Origin: Candidatus Latescibacterota bacterium
Lineage (GTDB): Bacteria > Latescibacterota > UBA2968 > UBA8231
Assembly: GCA_022825185.1 (NCBI GenBank)
Contig: JAJDYK010000273.1
Coordinates: forward strand, 1-16,470
Direction: 5' to 3'
Length of the DNA stretch: 16,470 nt
How positions within the stretch are numbered: the first letter of the stretch is position 1; every line of letters starts with the position of its first letter. Below the pieces are notes generated by a model that saw nothing but the letters and a program-made list of their open reading frames with translations, had not been told where the DNA came from and ran no database searches. The translations under genes were made by a program, and so were the position numbers. This document shows, piece by piece, positions 7,200-15,399 of this stretch.

Positions 7200-8176
7200 G
7201 CGTCCCTCGCCTTCCAACAGCTTGCCCAGTGCCCAGCCTCGATTTCCTCCAGTGGCGGAGCCTCAGCCCGACAGTGATCGTCGGCCAGCGGGCAGCGCGG
7301 GGCAAAGCGACATCCCGGTGGGAAAACACGAGCGTCGGGCACCACGCCTGGGATGATCTCCAATCGCTCCTGTTCGGCGTCCAGCAGCGGGATCGAGCGC
7401 AGCAAACCGCGCGTATAAGGATGCTGCGGACGGATAAAAAGCGCTTGAGTTTCCGCGTATTCGACGATTTGGCCGGCGTACATGACCGCCACTTGGTCCG
7501 CGGTTTCGGCGATCACCCCGAGGTCGTGCGTGATCATCACAATCGCCATTTGCAAGGACTCTTGTAGCGACTCCAACAGCGCGAGGATCTGCGCTTGGAT
7601 CGTCACGTCGAGGGCCGTGGTCGGCTCGTCGGCAATCAACACGTCTGGATTGCACGACAGCGCCATGGCGATCATTACCCGCTGGCGCATCCCGCCCGAT
7701 AGCTGATGCGGATACTCATCAATCCGCTGTTCGGGCGCTGGAATCCCCACCAGTTGCAGCATCTCGATCGCTCGGGCGCGCGCTTCCTGCATGGGAACCT
7801 GCTGGTGCAAAACCACGGCCTCGGCGATCTGAAACCCGCAGGTCAGCACCGGGTTGAGGCTCGTCATCGGCTCTTGGAAAATCATCGCAATGTCGTCGCC
7901 GCGCACGCGGCGCATCTCCTCCTCGTCCAGCACGAGCAAATCGCGCCCCTTGAGCAGGATCTGTCCGTCCTCAATGCGGCCCGGTGGATCGGGCACCAAG
8001 CGCATGATCGAGAAAGCGCTGACGCTCTTGCCGCAGCCGCTTTCGCCGACCAGCCCCAGCGTCTGGCCCCGCCCCACCGCAAACGACACCCCATCGACGG
8101 CGCGGGCGACGCCCTCTTCCGTGTGGAAGTAGGTCCGCAAGTCGCGGACCTCTAACACGGGATCATGCGCGATCAT
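7196..8176 (-). CDS. oppD: Oligopeptide/dipeptide ABC transporter ATPase, OppD/DppD type
   Basis: A 326-residue ATPase, the usual partner of OppF. Walker A is GESGCGKS (44-51), the Q-loop is in [12 protein letters not shown] (98-109), the signature is LSGGMRQR (159-166), and Walker B DVLIADEP (178-185). The C-terminal domain has [11 protein letters not shown] and further cysteines, the segment reported to bind an iron-sulfur cluster in some relatives. The ATG at 8176 overlaps the lipM TGA as ATGA; a TTG at 8194 is in frame but lies within lipM and is less attractive. The sequence around the start is a perfect tandem duplication of a 10-mer. Together with oppF it forms a coupled pair without membrane subunits, so permeases must be encoded elsewhere. 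Confidence 0.9.
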   Translation of the reverse strand: MIAHDPVLEVRDLRTYFHTEEGVARAVDGVSFAVGRGQTLGLVGESGCGKSVSAFSIMRLVPDPPGRIEDGQILLKGRDLLVLDEEEMRRVRGDDIAMIFQEPMTSLNPVLTCGFQIAEAVVLHQQVPMQEARARAIEMLQLVGIPAPEQRIDEYPHQLSGGMRQRVMIAMALSCNPDVLIADEPTTALDVTIQAQILALLESLQESLQMAIVMITHDLGVIAETADQVAVMYAGQIVEYAETQALFIRPQHPYTRGLLRSIPLLDAEQERLEIIPGVVPDARVFPPGCRFAPRCPLADDHCRAEAPPLEEIEAGHWASCWKARDA

Positions 8177-8180
8177 GCGC
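8161..8180. repeat. Tandem 10-base duplication at the lipM/oppD junction
   Basis: GATCATGCGC occurs twice in a row (8161-8170 and 8171-8180). The right copy holds the oppD ATG and the lipM TGA; the left copy encodes His-Asp just inside oppD. It may be a chance slippage product that set the present ATGA overlap. Confidence 0.7.
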
Positions 8181-8952
8181 CGTCCCTTTCCCAAGCCGTA
8201 GCGCGGCTTACCTCATCGTCGGCCAGCGCGCCCCAGCGCATTTTCGCGCCGAGCTGACGCCTAAAGCCCTCGACTAAGCAATTGACTAACTCGGCCCGGT
8301 CGATGGGCCGTCCCATGCAGGCCTGCAAATCCGTGCTGTGCGCTCGCACTTGCCGGGTCCATCTTTGCCGCACGTCCTCGTCAATCCGCAGAAGTTGCGG
8401 CAGGCGCTCGTGCGCCCGACCGAGCAAGATCGACCCGTGTTGCAGCAAGCGACGTCCGTAGCGCCGCTGCGCACTGCCGACCAGCTTGCGCTGCTGGCAC
8501 TTGAGCTCCCAGCGCGCCGTGCTGCCAAAACAAGGCCCCGACCGCAAGCCGCCAACGCAACGACCAACTCTTTCCAACTCGACAGGGGCCCCGAAAAGCC
8601 GCAGCCCTTCGGCCAAACACGCGCCGATCGCGCGGTGCGTGGCCTCTATCCCGCCGCCCTCGACCAATTCCTCTGGGACGCAGGCGACGCTGTAAGTCAA
8701 TTCCTCCCAGTGCAGCACCGCCCTTCCACCCGTGGGCCGGCGCACCACGTCAATACCTAACACGCGACAGGCTTCGACATTGGCCTCGCGCTCGGGCTGC
8801 TGGTTCCAGCCACAAGAGACAGCCGGCGGGTCCCAGCCATAGAAGCGCAGTACCGGGCCTTGGGCTGCATCGGCGGCGAGAACTTGATCGACGCCCATAT
8901 TGTACGCGCCACAGTTCGCACCCGTATCGACGACGCGCCAAGCAAGGCCCAT
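8173..8952 (-). CDS. lipM: Octanoyltransferase LipM / lipoate-protein ligase A family
   Basis: A 259-residue protein of the biotin/lipoate ligase fold. [18 protein letters not shown] (71-88) is the lipoyl-pocket motif, and KLVGSAQRR (156-164) followed by LLQHGSILL carries the conserved lysine. The [12 protein letters not shown] segment places a cysteine at 141, where LipM octanoyltransferases have their nucleophile, so transfer of octanoate from acyl carrier protein to a lipoyl-domain protein is more likely than ATP-dependent lipoate ligation; LplA remains possible. No lipA is nearby. The ATG at 8952 shares its A with the rnc stop (TAATG), so translation is coupled to rnc. Location just after the fab genes fits, because its donor substrate is octanoyl-ACP. 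Confidence 0.82.
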   Translation of the reverse strand: MGLAWRVVDTGANCGAYNMGVDQVLAADAAQGPVLRFYGWDPPAVSCGWNQQPEREANVEACRVLGIDVVRRPTGGRAVLHWEELTYSVACVPEELVEGGGIEATHRAIGACLAEGLRLFGAPVELERVGRCVGGLRSGPCFGSTARWELKCQQRKLVGSAQRRYGRRLLQHGSILLGRAHERLPQLLRIDEDVRQRWTRQVRAHSTDLQACMGRPIDRAELVNCLVEGFRRQLGAKMRWGALADDEVSRATAWERDGA

Positions 8953-9710
8953 TAGAGCGCTTCCAAACTCTCAAGGGCGTCCTTAGCCGCCATCTGTTGT
9001 GCCTCCTTCTTGCTCCGCCCTTGGCCCCAACCCATGCTCTGGCCAGTGATGCACACTTCGACGCTGAAGATCTTGTCGTGGTCTGGCCCATGCTCGGCGT
9101 GTACCAAGTAGCGGGGGTGGCCATTGCCCATGCTCTGCGAGTATTCGAGCAACCTGCTCTTAAAGTTAAAGTTCTCGTCCGGTTGGACTATGCGGTGAAA
9201 ATCCGCCAGCACCGCGCGCCGAACACAGGAGCGGGCAGCTTCTAAGCCACCGTCGAGATAGATCGCTCCAATCAGCGACTCCAAGGTGTCGCAGAGGATC
9301 GACGGTCGCTGTCCGCCGTTGGCTTCTCGCTCATCCTCACTCAGCAGCACAAAGGCCCCCAACCCAAGACAGTCCGCTTGACGCGCCAGCGCCTTGCGGC
9401 TGACTAGCTGCGATTTCATCTGGGTCAACTCACCCTCGCCCTTATCCTCAAAGCGGCGAAAGAGGTAGTCGGTGACCAACAGCTCCAACACGGCGTCGCC
9501 GAGAAATTCGAGCCGCTCGTTCGACTCAATGCGGTCGCTGCCCTCTTCAGCGTACACATACGATCGATGCTTGAGGGCCTTGACCAACAAATTCTTGTCC
9601 TTGAAGTGGTAGCCCAACAGCCTTTCGAGCGCGCGCTGCGAATTCGCGGTACTATCTTCTAGGTCACTCGCCGACTTGCGGCGATTCCAAAGCGTTGCAA
9701 TCCAGCTCAT
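8952..9710 (-). CDS. rnc: Ribonuclease III
   Basis: Cleaves double-stranded RNA in rRNA maturation and mRNA turnover. The 252-residue protein has the nuclease signature NERLEFLGDAVLEL (64-77) and the second metal-binding motif DTLESLIGAIYLDGG (141-155), giving active-site residues Glu68, Asp72, Asp141 and Glu144. A double-stranded RNA-binding domain follows from about residue 178 (YLVHAEHGPDHDKIFSVEV, then GWGQGRSKKEAQQMAAKDAL). There is a roughly 25-residue N-terminal extension before the nuclease fold. ATG at 9710, preceded by a modest TTAGGCAG. The rnc gene following acpP-fabF is a common arrangement. The 66 bases separating it from fabF contain tandem repeats. Confidence 0.96.
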   Translation of the reverse strand: MSWIATLWNRRKSASDLEDSTANSQRALERLLGYHFKDKNLLVKALKHRSYVYAEEGSDRIESNERLEFLGDAVLELLVTDYLFRRFEDKGEGELTQMKSQLVSRKALARQADCLGLGAFVLLSEDEREANGGQRPSILCDTLESLIGAIYLDGGLEAARSCVRRAVLADFHRIVQPDENFNFKSRLLEYSQSMGNGHPRYLVHAEHGPDHDKIFSVEVCITGQSMGWGQGRSKKEAQQMAAKDALESLEAL

Positions 9711-9740
9711 CTGCCTAATACCCGATTAAAAACCTCGTTT

Positions 9741-9773
9741 GCTCGGGGAGTGCTCGGGGAGTACTGGGGAAGT
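9741..9773. repeat. Three tandem 11-base repeats between fabF and rnc
   Basis: GCTCGGGGAGT at 9741-9751 is repeated exactly at 9752-9762, and ACTGGGGAAGT at 9763-9773 is a diverged third copy. The array lies between the fabF stop (9777) and the rnc start (9710). On the transcript it is a C-rich series of CCCC blocks. No stable hairpin is obvious and the role is unknown. Confidence 0.75.
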
Positions 9774-9776
9774 GCG

Positions 9777-11036
9777 TCAGCCGGTGAAGCGACCGAATAC
9801 CAGCGCCACGTTGTGGCCGCCAAAGCCAAAGGAATTGTTGAGGGCGTAGTTCACCTGCACGCGGCGCGCTTGGTTGGGCACGTAGTCGAGGTCGCAGTCG
9901 GGGTCGGGGTTTTCGTAGTTGATCGTCGGCGGCAGGACTCCGCTTTTGAGCGCCATGATGCAGGCGATGCTCTCGATGGCCCCGGCAGCACCCAACAGAT
10001 GACCAGTCATCGACTTGGTCGAACTTACGGCCATGCTGTCGGTGTGACCGGCGAAGACCGTCTTGATCGCCGCGGTCTCCTGCTGGTCGCCCATGGACGT
10101 CGAGGTGCCGTGGGCATTGACGTACCCGATGTCGCCCGGGTCCAAGCCACCATCCTGCAGCGCGATGCGCATGGCCCGCGCCCCACCTTCGGCCTCCGGC
10201 GCCATCGCCGTCTGGTGATAGGCGTCGGCAGTAAAACCAAGCCCAAGAAATTCGCCGTAGATCTCGGCCCCGCGCCTTTGCGCGTGCTCCAATTCCTCCA
10301 AGATGACGGCTCCGGCCCCTTCGCCGAGTACGAAGCCATCGCGCTCGGCGTCAAAGGGCCGACTGGCCCGCTCTGGCTCATCGTTGCGCGTTGATAGGGC
10401 CTTGGCCGAGGAAAAGCCGGCCATGGAAATGGGCGTGACGGCCGCTTCTGAGCCGCCGGTCACCATCACGTCGGCTTCCCCGTACTGGATCTTGCGCGCC
10501 GACTCGCCAAGGGCGTGGGCAGCCGACGAACAGGCCGACACCGTGCCGTAGTTAGGCCCTTTGGCCCCCAAATCCATGGAGATCATGCCCGGGGCCATGT
10601 CGGAAATCATCATGGGCACGTAGAACGGACTGATGCGCCTCGGGCCTTTTTCCATCAGGATGGTGTGCTGGTCTTCGTGGGTCTGGATTCCGCCGATGCC
10701 CGAGCCCCAAATGACGCCCACGCGCTCGGGGTCAACCGCTTCCATATCGAGCCGGGCGCGGCTAGCTGCCTCCCTCGCCACGCAGATCGCGTAGTGCGTG
10801 AAGGCGTCGTTGCGGCGCACGTCCTTGCGGTCCAGAATCGCCTCGGCGTCAAAACCCTTGACCTCGGCGGCGATCGTAGTCCGGTGTTGGGAAGTGTCGA
10901 ACCTAGTGATCGGCCCAACCCCAGAGCGGCCGGCTATAAGCGCGTCCCAGAACGTCGGCAGGTCGTTGCCATTGGGCGCTAAGACCCCCAAGCCCGTGAC
11001 GACGACTCTGCGCTTCTGCACTGGACTGCCGCTCAC
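9777..11036 (-). CDS. fabF: 3-oxoacyl-[acyl-carrier-protein] synthase II
   Basis: Condenses malonyl-ACP with growing acyl-ACP in the elongation cycle of fatty-acid synthesis. The 419-residue protein has the Cys-His-His triad of KAS II: Cys169 in [11 protein letters not shown], His309 in [12 protein letters not shown], and His346 with Lys341 in [14 protein letters not shown]. The C-terminal glycine-rich loop [10 protein letters not shown] is present. It starts at a GTG (11036) that overlaps the acpP TGA as GTGA, so it is coupled to its carrier-protein partner. Length and motif order are normal. Confidence 0.97.
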   Translation of the reverse strand: MSGSPVQKRRVVVTGLGVLAPNGNDLPTFWDALIAGRSGVGPITRFDTSQHRTTIAAEVKGFDAEAILDRKDVRRNDAFTHYAICVAREAASRARLDMEAVDPERVGVIWGSGIGGIQTHEDQHTILMEKGPRRISPFYVPMMISDMAPGMISMDLGAKGPNYGTVSACSSAAHALGESARKIQYGEADVMVTGGSEAAVTPISMAGFSSAKALSTRNDEPERASRPFDAERDGFVLGEGAGAVILEELEHAQRRGAEIYGEFLGLGFTADAYHQTAMAPEAEGGARAMRIALQDGGLDPGDIGYVNAHGTSTSMGDQQETAAIKTVFAGHTDSMAVSSTKSMTGHLLGAAGAIESIACIMALKSGVLPPTINYENPDPDCDLDYVPNQARRVQVNYALNNSFGFGGHNVALVFGRFTG

Positions 11037-11272
11037 GCCTTGCTGTTCTCTTCTAAGTATTTAATCGCGTCGCCTACGACCATAATTTTCTCGGCGTCCT
11101 CGTCCGGGATGTCGAGCCCGAATTCTTCCTCAAAGGCCATAACCAACTCGACAGTGTCGAGCGAGTCGGCCCCTAAGTCGTCGATGAACGATGCTTGGGG
11201 ATTTACTTGATCTTGGCTCACGCCGAGTTGCTCGACGACCAAATCTCTCACGCGCTCTTCAATAGAAGCCAT
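11033..11272 (-). CDS. acpP: Acyl carrier protein
   Basis: A 79-residue acidic four-helix carrier that holds acyl chains on 4'-phosphopantetheine. The attachment serine is Ser37 in [25 protein letters not shown] at 11272 with AAGAGGA about nine bases upstream. It feeds every Fab enzyme in this cluster and supplies octanoyl-ACP to LipM. It follows fabG after 99 bases, the widest gap in the conserved cluster; the fabF start overlaps its stop. Confidence 0.97.
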   Translation of the reverse strand: MASIEERVRDLVVEQLGVSQDQVNPQASFIDDLGADSLDTVELVMAFEEEFGLDIPDEDAEKIMVVGDAIKYLEENSKA

Positions 11273-11371
11273 GGTGTGTTCCTCTTGGGATAGGAGTGAA
11301 CGTTTTACCGCTGTGCGGTCTTAAAGTTAGGGTCTAAATATAGGTGATGAGCAAAATTTTTAATACCTAAA
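11273..11371 (-). other. AT-rich fabG-acpP spacer
   Basis: This 99-base gap is AT-rich and carries TATATT on the minus strand, which would suit a -10 box, but no acceptable -35 at 16-18 bases. A small hairpin, ACCGC-TGT-GCGGT at 11307-11319, lacks a U-run in either orientation. An extra acpP promoter or mRNA processing site is possible, as acpP is often expressed above its neighbours; the sequence does not prove it. Confidence 0.3.
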
Positions 11372-12118
11372 TTATATGGCCATGCCACCATCCACGGACA
11401 AGACCTGACCAGTGATATAGGCGGCTTGATCCGATGCTAGAAACGCCACGGCGTGGGCCACGTCTTCCGGCGTCCCCGCTCGACCCAGCGGCACCGTAGC
11501 AATCATCTGCTCCTGTTGCTGTTCCGTCAAGCTGTCCGTCATACCCGTTTCCGGCACCAACCCCGGAGCCACGGCATTGGCGGTAATCCCGCGCGAGGCC
11601 AGTTCCCGCGCCAAGCTCTTGGTCAGGCCGATCAACCCGGCCTTGGACGCGGCGTAGTTGGCTTGGCCGGCATTGCCCAGCAGTCCCACGACCGAAGTGA
11701 TGTTGACGATCCGCCCGCCACGGGCCTTGAGCATGGGGCGCACCGCCGCTCTGACGCAGTTAAAAGCGCCTTTGAGGTTGATCGCCAATACCTCGTCCCA
11801 ATCCTCGTCCTTCATCCGCATCAGCAAATTGTCGCGGGTGACGCCAGCGTTGTTGACCAGCACGTCCAACCGCCCCAACTCCGCAATCGTCGCTGTCACC
11901 AGCTCGGCCGCCTGCTCGGCGTCGGCGACATCGGCCTGGCGCACGAGGCAGCGGCGACCCAAGGTCTCAATAGCCGCGGCCACTTCGCCAGCCGCCGCCG
12001 CGTTGCGGGCGCAGATTGCCAAGTCCGCGCCCTCTTCCGCCAAGCGCAGGGCAATGGCCCGGCCAATGCCCCGCGACCCACCCGTTACCAACGCGACTTT
12101 CCCGTCCAAAAGTCCCAT
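11372..12118 (-). CDS. fabG: 3-oxoacyl-[acyl-carrier-protein] reductase
   Basis: The NADPH-dependent ketoreductase of fatty-acid elongation, a 248-residue short-chain dehydrogenase. The cofactor motif is TGGSRGIG (12-19), NNAG is at 89-92, and the catalytic set is Asn114, Ser142, Tyr155 and Lys159 (ITSVVGLLGNAGQANYAASK). It ends with the typical TGQVLSVDGGMAI. The ATG at 12118 lies one base after the fabD stop, with AAGGAG in the end of fabD; a longer in-frame start at 12178 would extend 20 residues into fabD and lacks family support. Confidence 0.96.
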   Translation of the reverse strand: MGLLDGKVALVTGGSRGIGRAIALRLAEEGADLAICARNAAAAGEVAAAIETLGRRCLVRQADVADAEQAAELVTATIAELGRLDVLVNNAGVTRDNLLMRMKDEDWDEVLAINLKGAFNCVRAAVRPMLKARGGRIVNITSVVGLLGNAGQANYAASKAGLIGLTKSLARELASRGITANAVAPGLVPETGMTDSLTEQQQEQMIATVPLGRAGTPEDVAHAVAFLASDQAAYITGQVLSVDGGMAI

Positions 12119-12119
12119 A

Positions 12120-13049
12120 TTATTCCGCTCCTTTTGCCGCAGCGATTTCTTCCACAGTACCCGCCAATGCAACCGCAAGCTTGGGCGCAGTGCGGCGCAC
12201 TAATCCCCTTATCACAGCCCCCGGCCCCACTTCAAAAGCGCGATTGATGCCCATGGCCGCCAGCCGCTGCACGGTCGCGCTCCAGCGAACCGGACCCGTG
12301 ATCTGATGGATCAGGTGCAGCCGCAGTTTTTCTGGATCTTCCACGGGCGCAGCCGAGACATTGGTCAACACCGGCACGCGCGGCCGCGCAAAGGGCACTG
12401 CCTGCAACAGCGACTCCATCTCCACAGCCGCCGACGCCATAAGCGGCGAGTGAAAAGCCCCACTGACGGCCAATTCGACGACGCGCCGAGCGCCAGCCTC
12501 GGTGGCCAACTCGCTCACCCGCGCCACCGCGGCCCGCTCACCCGACACCACGACTTGGCCCGGAGCGTTAAAATTAGCGGCTACTGCGATCCCCACATCC
12601 GCTACCTGTTGGCACAAGGCCATGACGTGGTCGTCGTCCAAACCGATCACCGCCCCCATCGTCCCCGGCCACTCGCTACCGGCCTCCAACATCAACCGTC
12701 CGCGCGTCCCCACCAGCGTCAGGGCCTCCGCAAACGAGAGCACACCGGCCGCCACCAGCGCCGAGTATTCCCCGAGGCTGTGTCCAGCCACGGCCACAGG
12801 CTGTAGTCCGGCCGCGGCGAGCAGCTCGTTGGCAGCGACGCTGTGGACGAAGACAGCCGGCTGCGTAACGTTGGTTTGCGCCAGCCGCTCGGCCGGCCCC
12901 TCAAAGCAAAGCGCACTGAGCGAAAAACCCAACACCTCGTCGGCCTCGGCAAAGCGCGCCCGCACCGACTCGTGCTGCTCGTACAGGTCGCGGGCCATGC
13001 CCACGGCCTGCGAACCCTGTCCGGGAAACAAAAAGGCGCGCCCACCCAT
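12120..13049 (-). CDS. fabD: Malonyl-CoA:ACP transacylase
   Basis: Loads malonate from CoA onto acyl carrier protein. The 309-residue protein shows FPGQGSQ (8-14), the nucleophile elbow GHSLGEYSAL with Ser91, Arg117 for the carboxylate, and the catalytic His200 in GAFHSPLM. The chosen ATG (13049) begins MGGRAFLFPGQGSQ, as expected for the family, and comes one base after the fabH stop with GGGGAG upstream; an in-frame start at 13094 would add 15 residues inside fabH and is unlikely. Confidence 0.96.
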   Translation of the reverse strand: MGGRAFLFPGQGSQAVGMARDLYEQHESVRARFAEADEVLGFSLSALCFEGPAERLAQTNVTQPAVFVHSVAANELLAAAGLQPVAVAGHSLGEYSALVAAGVLSFAEALTLVGTRGRLMLEAGSEWPGTMGAVIGLDDDHVMALCQQVADVGIAVAANFNAPGQVVVSGERAAVARVSELATEAGARRVVELAVSGAFHSPLMASAAVEMESLLQAVPFARPRVPVLTNVSAAPVEDPEKLRLHLIHQITGPVRWSATVQRLAAMGINRAFEVGPGAVIRGLVRRTAPKLAVALAGTVEEIAAAKGAE

Positions 13050-13050
13050 C

Positions 13051-14055
13051 TCACTCCCCCCAGCGAAACAAGGCGCTGCCCCACGTGAGACCACCGCCGA
13101 CGCCGGTCATCAGCACCAAGTCGCCGCGCTCCAACCGGCCTTGGTCAACGGCTTCTGCCAAGGCAATGGGAATTGTCGCGGCCGTGGTGTTGGCGTAGCG
13201 GTCGATATTCATCATCACTTTTTCCGGCGGAAGATCCATGCGCTGGGCCGCGGCGTCAATGATGCGTTTATTGGCTTGATGGGGCACGAAGAGCTTGAGG
13301 TCTGCGCCCGTAAGACCGTTGCGCTCCAGCAGACTGACCGACACTTCGGCCATTTTTTCCACGGCAAACCGAAATACCGTACGCCCCTCCTGGCGGATGT
13401 AGTGCATGCGCTGATCAACGGTCTCGTGCGAAGGAGGATGGAGACTGCCGCCGCCTTTAATGTGCAGGCATTCGACCGCGGCCCCGTCGGCGTATAGCTC
13501 AAAGTCGATCATGCCTGCTCCGTCCTCGCCGCGCTCCAGCAAAACCCCGCCGGCTCCGTCGCCAAAGAGCACGCAAGTCGCGCGGTCCTCAAAGTCGAGT
13601 ATGCTGCTCATCTTGTCGGCACCGATGACCATCACTCGGCGGTGCGCGCCGCTTTCGATAAACTGCGCTCCGGTCGCCACGGCAAAGACAAAGCCAGAGC
13701 AAGCCGCCGACAGGTCGTAGGCCCAGACCCGGCTGGCACCGATGGCGTGTTGCACCAAGCAGGCCGTCGCCGGAAAGATCATGTCTGGCGTAATGGTCGC
13801 GACGATGATTAGGTCGATGTCATCCGCGTCGATCCCACGGCGCGCCAATAGCTCTTGGGCCACGGCGCTGGCCATAGTGGAGGTCGGCTCGTCCTCCGGC
13901 AGAAAGCGCCGCTCGGAAATGCCGGTGCGCGAGCGGATCCACCCGTCCGAGGTATCTACCAGCCGCTCCAGATCGGCGTTGGTGACCACCTTGTCGGGCA
14001 GGAAGTGCGCCGTGGCCGTAATGGCCGCGCGAAATTTTTTCCCCTCTTCAGGCAC
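13051..14055 (-). CDS. fabH: 3-oxoacyl-[acyl-carrier-protein] synthase III
   Basis: Starts fatty-acid synthesis by condensing an acyl-CoA with malonyl-ACP. The 334-residue protein has the Cys-His-Asn triad: Cys119 in DLSAACSGFVFA, His259 in VPHQANKRI and Asn289 in YANTTAATIPIAL. DGWIRSRTGISERR (37-50) and the closing GVGGGLTWGSAL are also typical. It begins at a GTG (14055) with only a weak GC-rich site upstream, 22 bases after rpmF. In the common arrangement plsX lies in this place; here there is no room for it. Confidence 0.96.
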   Translation of the reverse strand: MPEEGKKFRAAITATAHFLPDKVVTNADLERLVDTSDGWIRSRTGISERRFLPEDEPTSTMASAVAQELLARRGIDADDIDLIIVATITPDMIFPATACLVQHAIGASRVWAYDLSAACSGFVFAVATGAQFIESGAHRRVMVIGADKMSSILDFEDRATCVLFGDGAGGVLLERGEDGAGMIDFELYADGAAVECLHIKGGGSLHPPSHETVDQRMHYIRQEGRTVFRFAVEKMAEVSVSLLERNGLTGADLKLFVPHQANKRIIDAAAQRMDLPPEKVMMNIDRYANTTAATIPIALAEAVDQGRLERGDLVLMTGVGGGLTWGSALFRWGE

Positions 14056-14077
14056 GCAAGCATCCGCCCCGAGCAGC

Positions 14078-14260
14078 CTATACTTCAGGCTCGACGTATT
14101 CGCGGCCTCGATAGAAGCCGCAGCTCGGGCAGACGCGATGGGGCAGGGCGGGTTGTCCGCAGTGGGAGCAAGTCGTTCTCGCCGCTGCCTTGATCTTCCA
14201 GTGAGTGCGCCGCTTGTCGCGGCGGGTGCGCGAAATTCTTCTCTTAGGTACTGCAGCCAC
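14078..14260 (-). CDS. rpmF: Ribosomal protein bL32
   Basis: A 60-residue basic ribosomal protein. It starts with the conserved MAAVPKRRISRTRRDKRRTHW and holds a zinc ribbon of four cysteines (CSHC at 31-34, CPSC at 44-47) before GFYRGREYV, so it is the zinc-binding form. The start is a GTG at 14260 with a strong GAGAGGAG upstream. It follows yceD by 12 bases, the usual pairing. Confidence 0.96.
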   Translation of the reverse strand: MAAVPKRRISRTRRDKRRTHWKIKAAARTTCSHCGQPALPHRVCPSCGFYRGREYVEPEV

Positions 14261-14272
14261 GGGGAACTCCTC

Positions 14273-14812
14273 TCAAGAGCCTTCTTTGGGTTGGGAAAAT
14301 TCGATCTGCGCGAGGGCGGCCCAACGCGGGTCCGCTTCTCGCTCCTGTTCGGCGGTAGGTTCGTCGGCCTCTTCTACTCCGCAGTGCGGACACCGCCCAT
14401 CGGCGTCCGGGGTGGGTATGCGCATCGGCAAGTCCAAGATCACGGATTCGCGAATGTACGCCCGCAAATCGAACTCGCGCGTCCCCGGATCGACGATCTC
14501 GATGAACCCGTCTTTTTCTGCCGACGCCAACTCTTCGGGAGTAGCTTGGCGGCGCTGCAAGAGCAAGCGAAACCGCGCTGCGACCCCCTCTTGTACTTCC
14601 TCTAGACAGCGATAGCACTCGCCGGCAATCCGGCAGGTAACGACCCCGTCAATTCTGAAATTGTCGAGCGCACGCCGCACCTCAATGCGAATTTCCACGC
14701 TGGAGGGAAAAGCGAAAAATTCGTCTTTTAGCTCCAACTCCTCTGCGCGCAGATCAAAAGCGAGCGCATTGGGGCCCTCTGCGAGGTCGTCGAGTACTAA
14801 CAAGGCGCTCAT
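14273..14812 (-). CDS. yceD: YceD family (DUF177) 23S rRNA accumulation protein
   Basis: A 179-residue DUF177 protein, needed in several bacteria and in plastids for normal 23S rRNA levels and almost always encoded beside rpmF. It has the central CYRCLE motif (66-71), RESVILDLPMRIP (121-133), a CPHCG knuckle (141-145), and DPRWAAL near the C-terminus (161-167). The two CxxC pairs may bind zinc. The ATG at 14812 lies nine bases after the ndk stop and has only a weak ribosome-binding site, so it probably depends on coupling with ndk. Confidence 0.92.
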   Translation of the reverse strand: MSALLVLDDLAEGPNALAFDLRAEELELKDEFFAFPSSVEIRIEVRRALDNFRIDGVVTCRIAGECYRCLEEVQEGVAARFRLLLQRRQATPEELASAEKDGFIEIVDPGTREFDLRAYIRESVILDLPMRIPTPDADGRCPHCGVEEADEPTAEQEREADPRWAALAQIEFSQPKEGS

Positions 14813-14821
14813 GGGGATTGC

Positions 14822-15223
14822 TCAGTCGGCAAAGAAAAACGCGATTTCGGACTTGGCGTTGACCGCTGAGTCCGAGGCGTGCACGGCGTTGCACTGCACG
14901 TCCGTGCCAAAGTCTCCGCGAATCGTGCCGGCCGGGGCCTCCAGACTGTTGGTCGGCCCGATAAAATCGCGCAAATGGGCCACCGCATCGGCGCGCTCTA
15001 GCACCATCGGCACGGCCGGCCCCGAGGTCATAAATTCCACTAGCTCGCCGTAAAAGGGGCGCTCCCGATGCACGGCGTAGAAGGCCCGCGCCTGCTCGGC
15101 GGATAGCTCGACCATGCGCAGGGCGCGCACCACAAATCCCTCGCCCTCGACGCGGGCAATGATTTGGCCGATGGCGCTTTTGGCGACCGCATCGGGCTTG
15201 ACGATCATCAACGTGCGTTCCAT
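14822..15223 (-). CDS. ndk: Nucleoside diphosphate kinase
   Basis: Transfers the gamma phosphate among nucleoside di- and triphosphates through a phosphohistidine. The protein begins MERTLMIVKPDAV and carries the active-site NAVHASDS with His115, followed by EIAFFF. At 133 residues it is slightly shorter than many bacterial forms (about 140), with a trimmed C-terminus and a compact loop, but no key residue is missing. ATG at 15223; an AAGGAA lies rather far upstream (about 15 bases) across an AT-rich stretch. It is the first gene of the long cluster, after a promoter at 15279-15307. Confidence 0.96.
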   Translation of the reverse strand: MERTLMIVKPDAVAKSAIGQIIARVEGEGFVVRALRMVELSAEQARAFYAVHRERPFYGELVEFMTSGPAVPMVLERADAVAHLRDFIGPTNSLEAPAGTIRGDFGTDVQCNAVHASDSAVNAKSEIAFFFAD

Positions 15224-15278
15224 AGATATAAAATTTATTTCCTTAGCAAGTGTTTCCCCTAGTCAAACGAAATGTTGG

Positions 15279-15307
15279 AAGATAGGAGCCAATCGGTTTT
15301 GTGTCAA
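15279..15307 (-). promoter_or_regulatory. Sigma70-like promoter for the ndk-to-nadK cluster
   Basis: On the minus strand a perfect TTGACA (15302-15307) is followed after 17 bases by TATCTT (15279-15284, four of six consensus bases). Transcription would start near 15272, giving a leader of about 50 bases before the ndk ATG. Confidence 0.6.
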
Positions 15308-15370
15308 TGGACGGCCCGCGCAACAAAATGCCCTAAGTATCGCTTTCATAACGAGTTCGGCGCATATTTC

Positions 15371-15399
15371 TTGACAGGGTAACACGCCTCTCCTAGATT
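15371..15399 (+). promoter_or_regulatory. Sigma70-like promoter for the HD phosphohydrolase gene
   Basis: A perfect TTGACA (15371-15376), a 17-base spacer and TAGATT (15394-15399, four of six) point right. The expected start point is about 15405-15407, only 3-5 bases before the ATG at 15410. The -35 boxes of the two divergent promoters are 63 bases apart and do not overlap. Confidence 0.6.

Noticed and set aside
7199..7217. Longer TTG start for oppF (and a similar one at 8194 for oppD)
   Set aside because: The ATG starts at 7199 and 8176 form ATGA overlaps with the preceding stops, have purine-rich sites upstream and match the usual family N-termini.
11307..11319. Hairpin ACCGC-TGT-GCGGT as a terminator between fabG and acpP
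   Set aside because: The stem is only five pairs and no U-run follows it on the minus strand; termination here would also cut acpP off from the operon.
12502..14605. Long plus-strand open frames at 12502-13497 and 13742-14605
   Set aside because: They lie opposite fabD, fabH, rpmF and yceD, all with intact motifs; the translated products are low-complexity, Arg/Ser/Ala-rich and have no recognisable domain.
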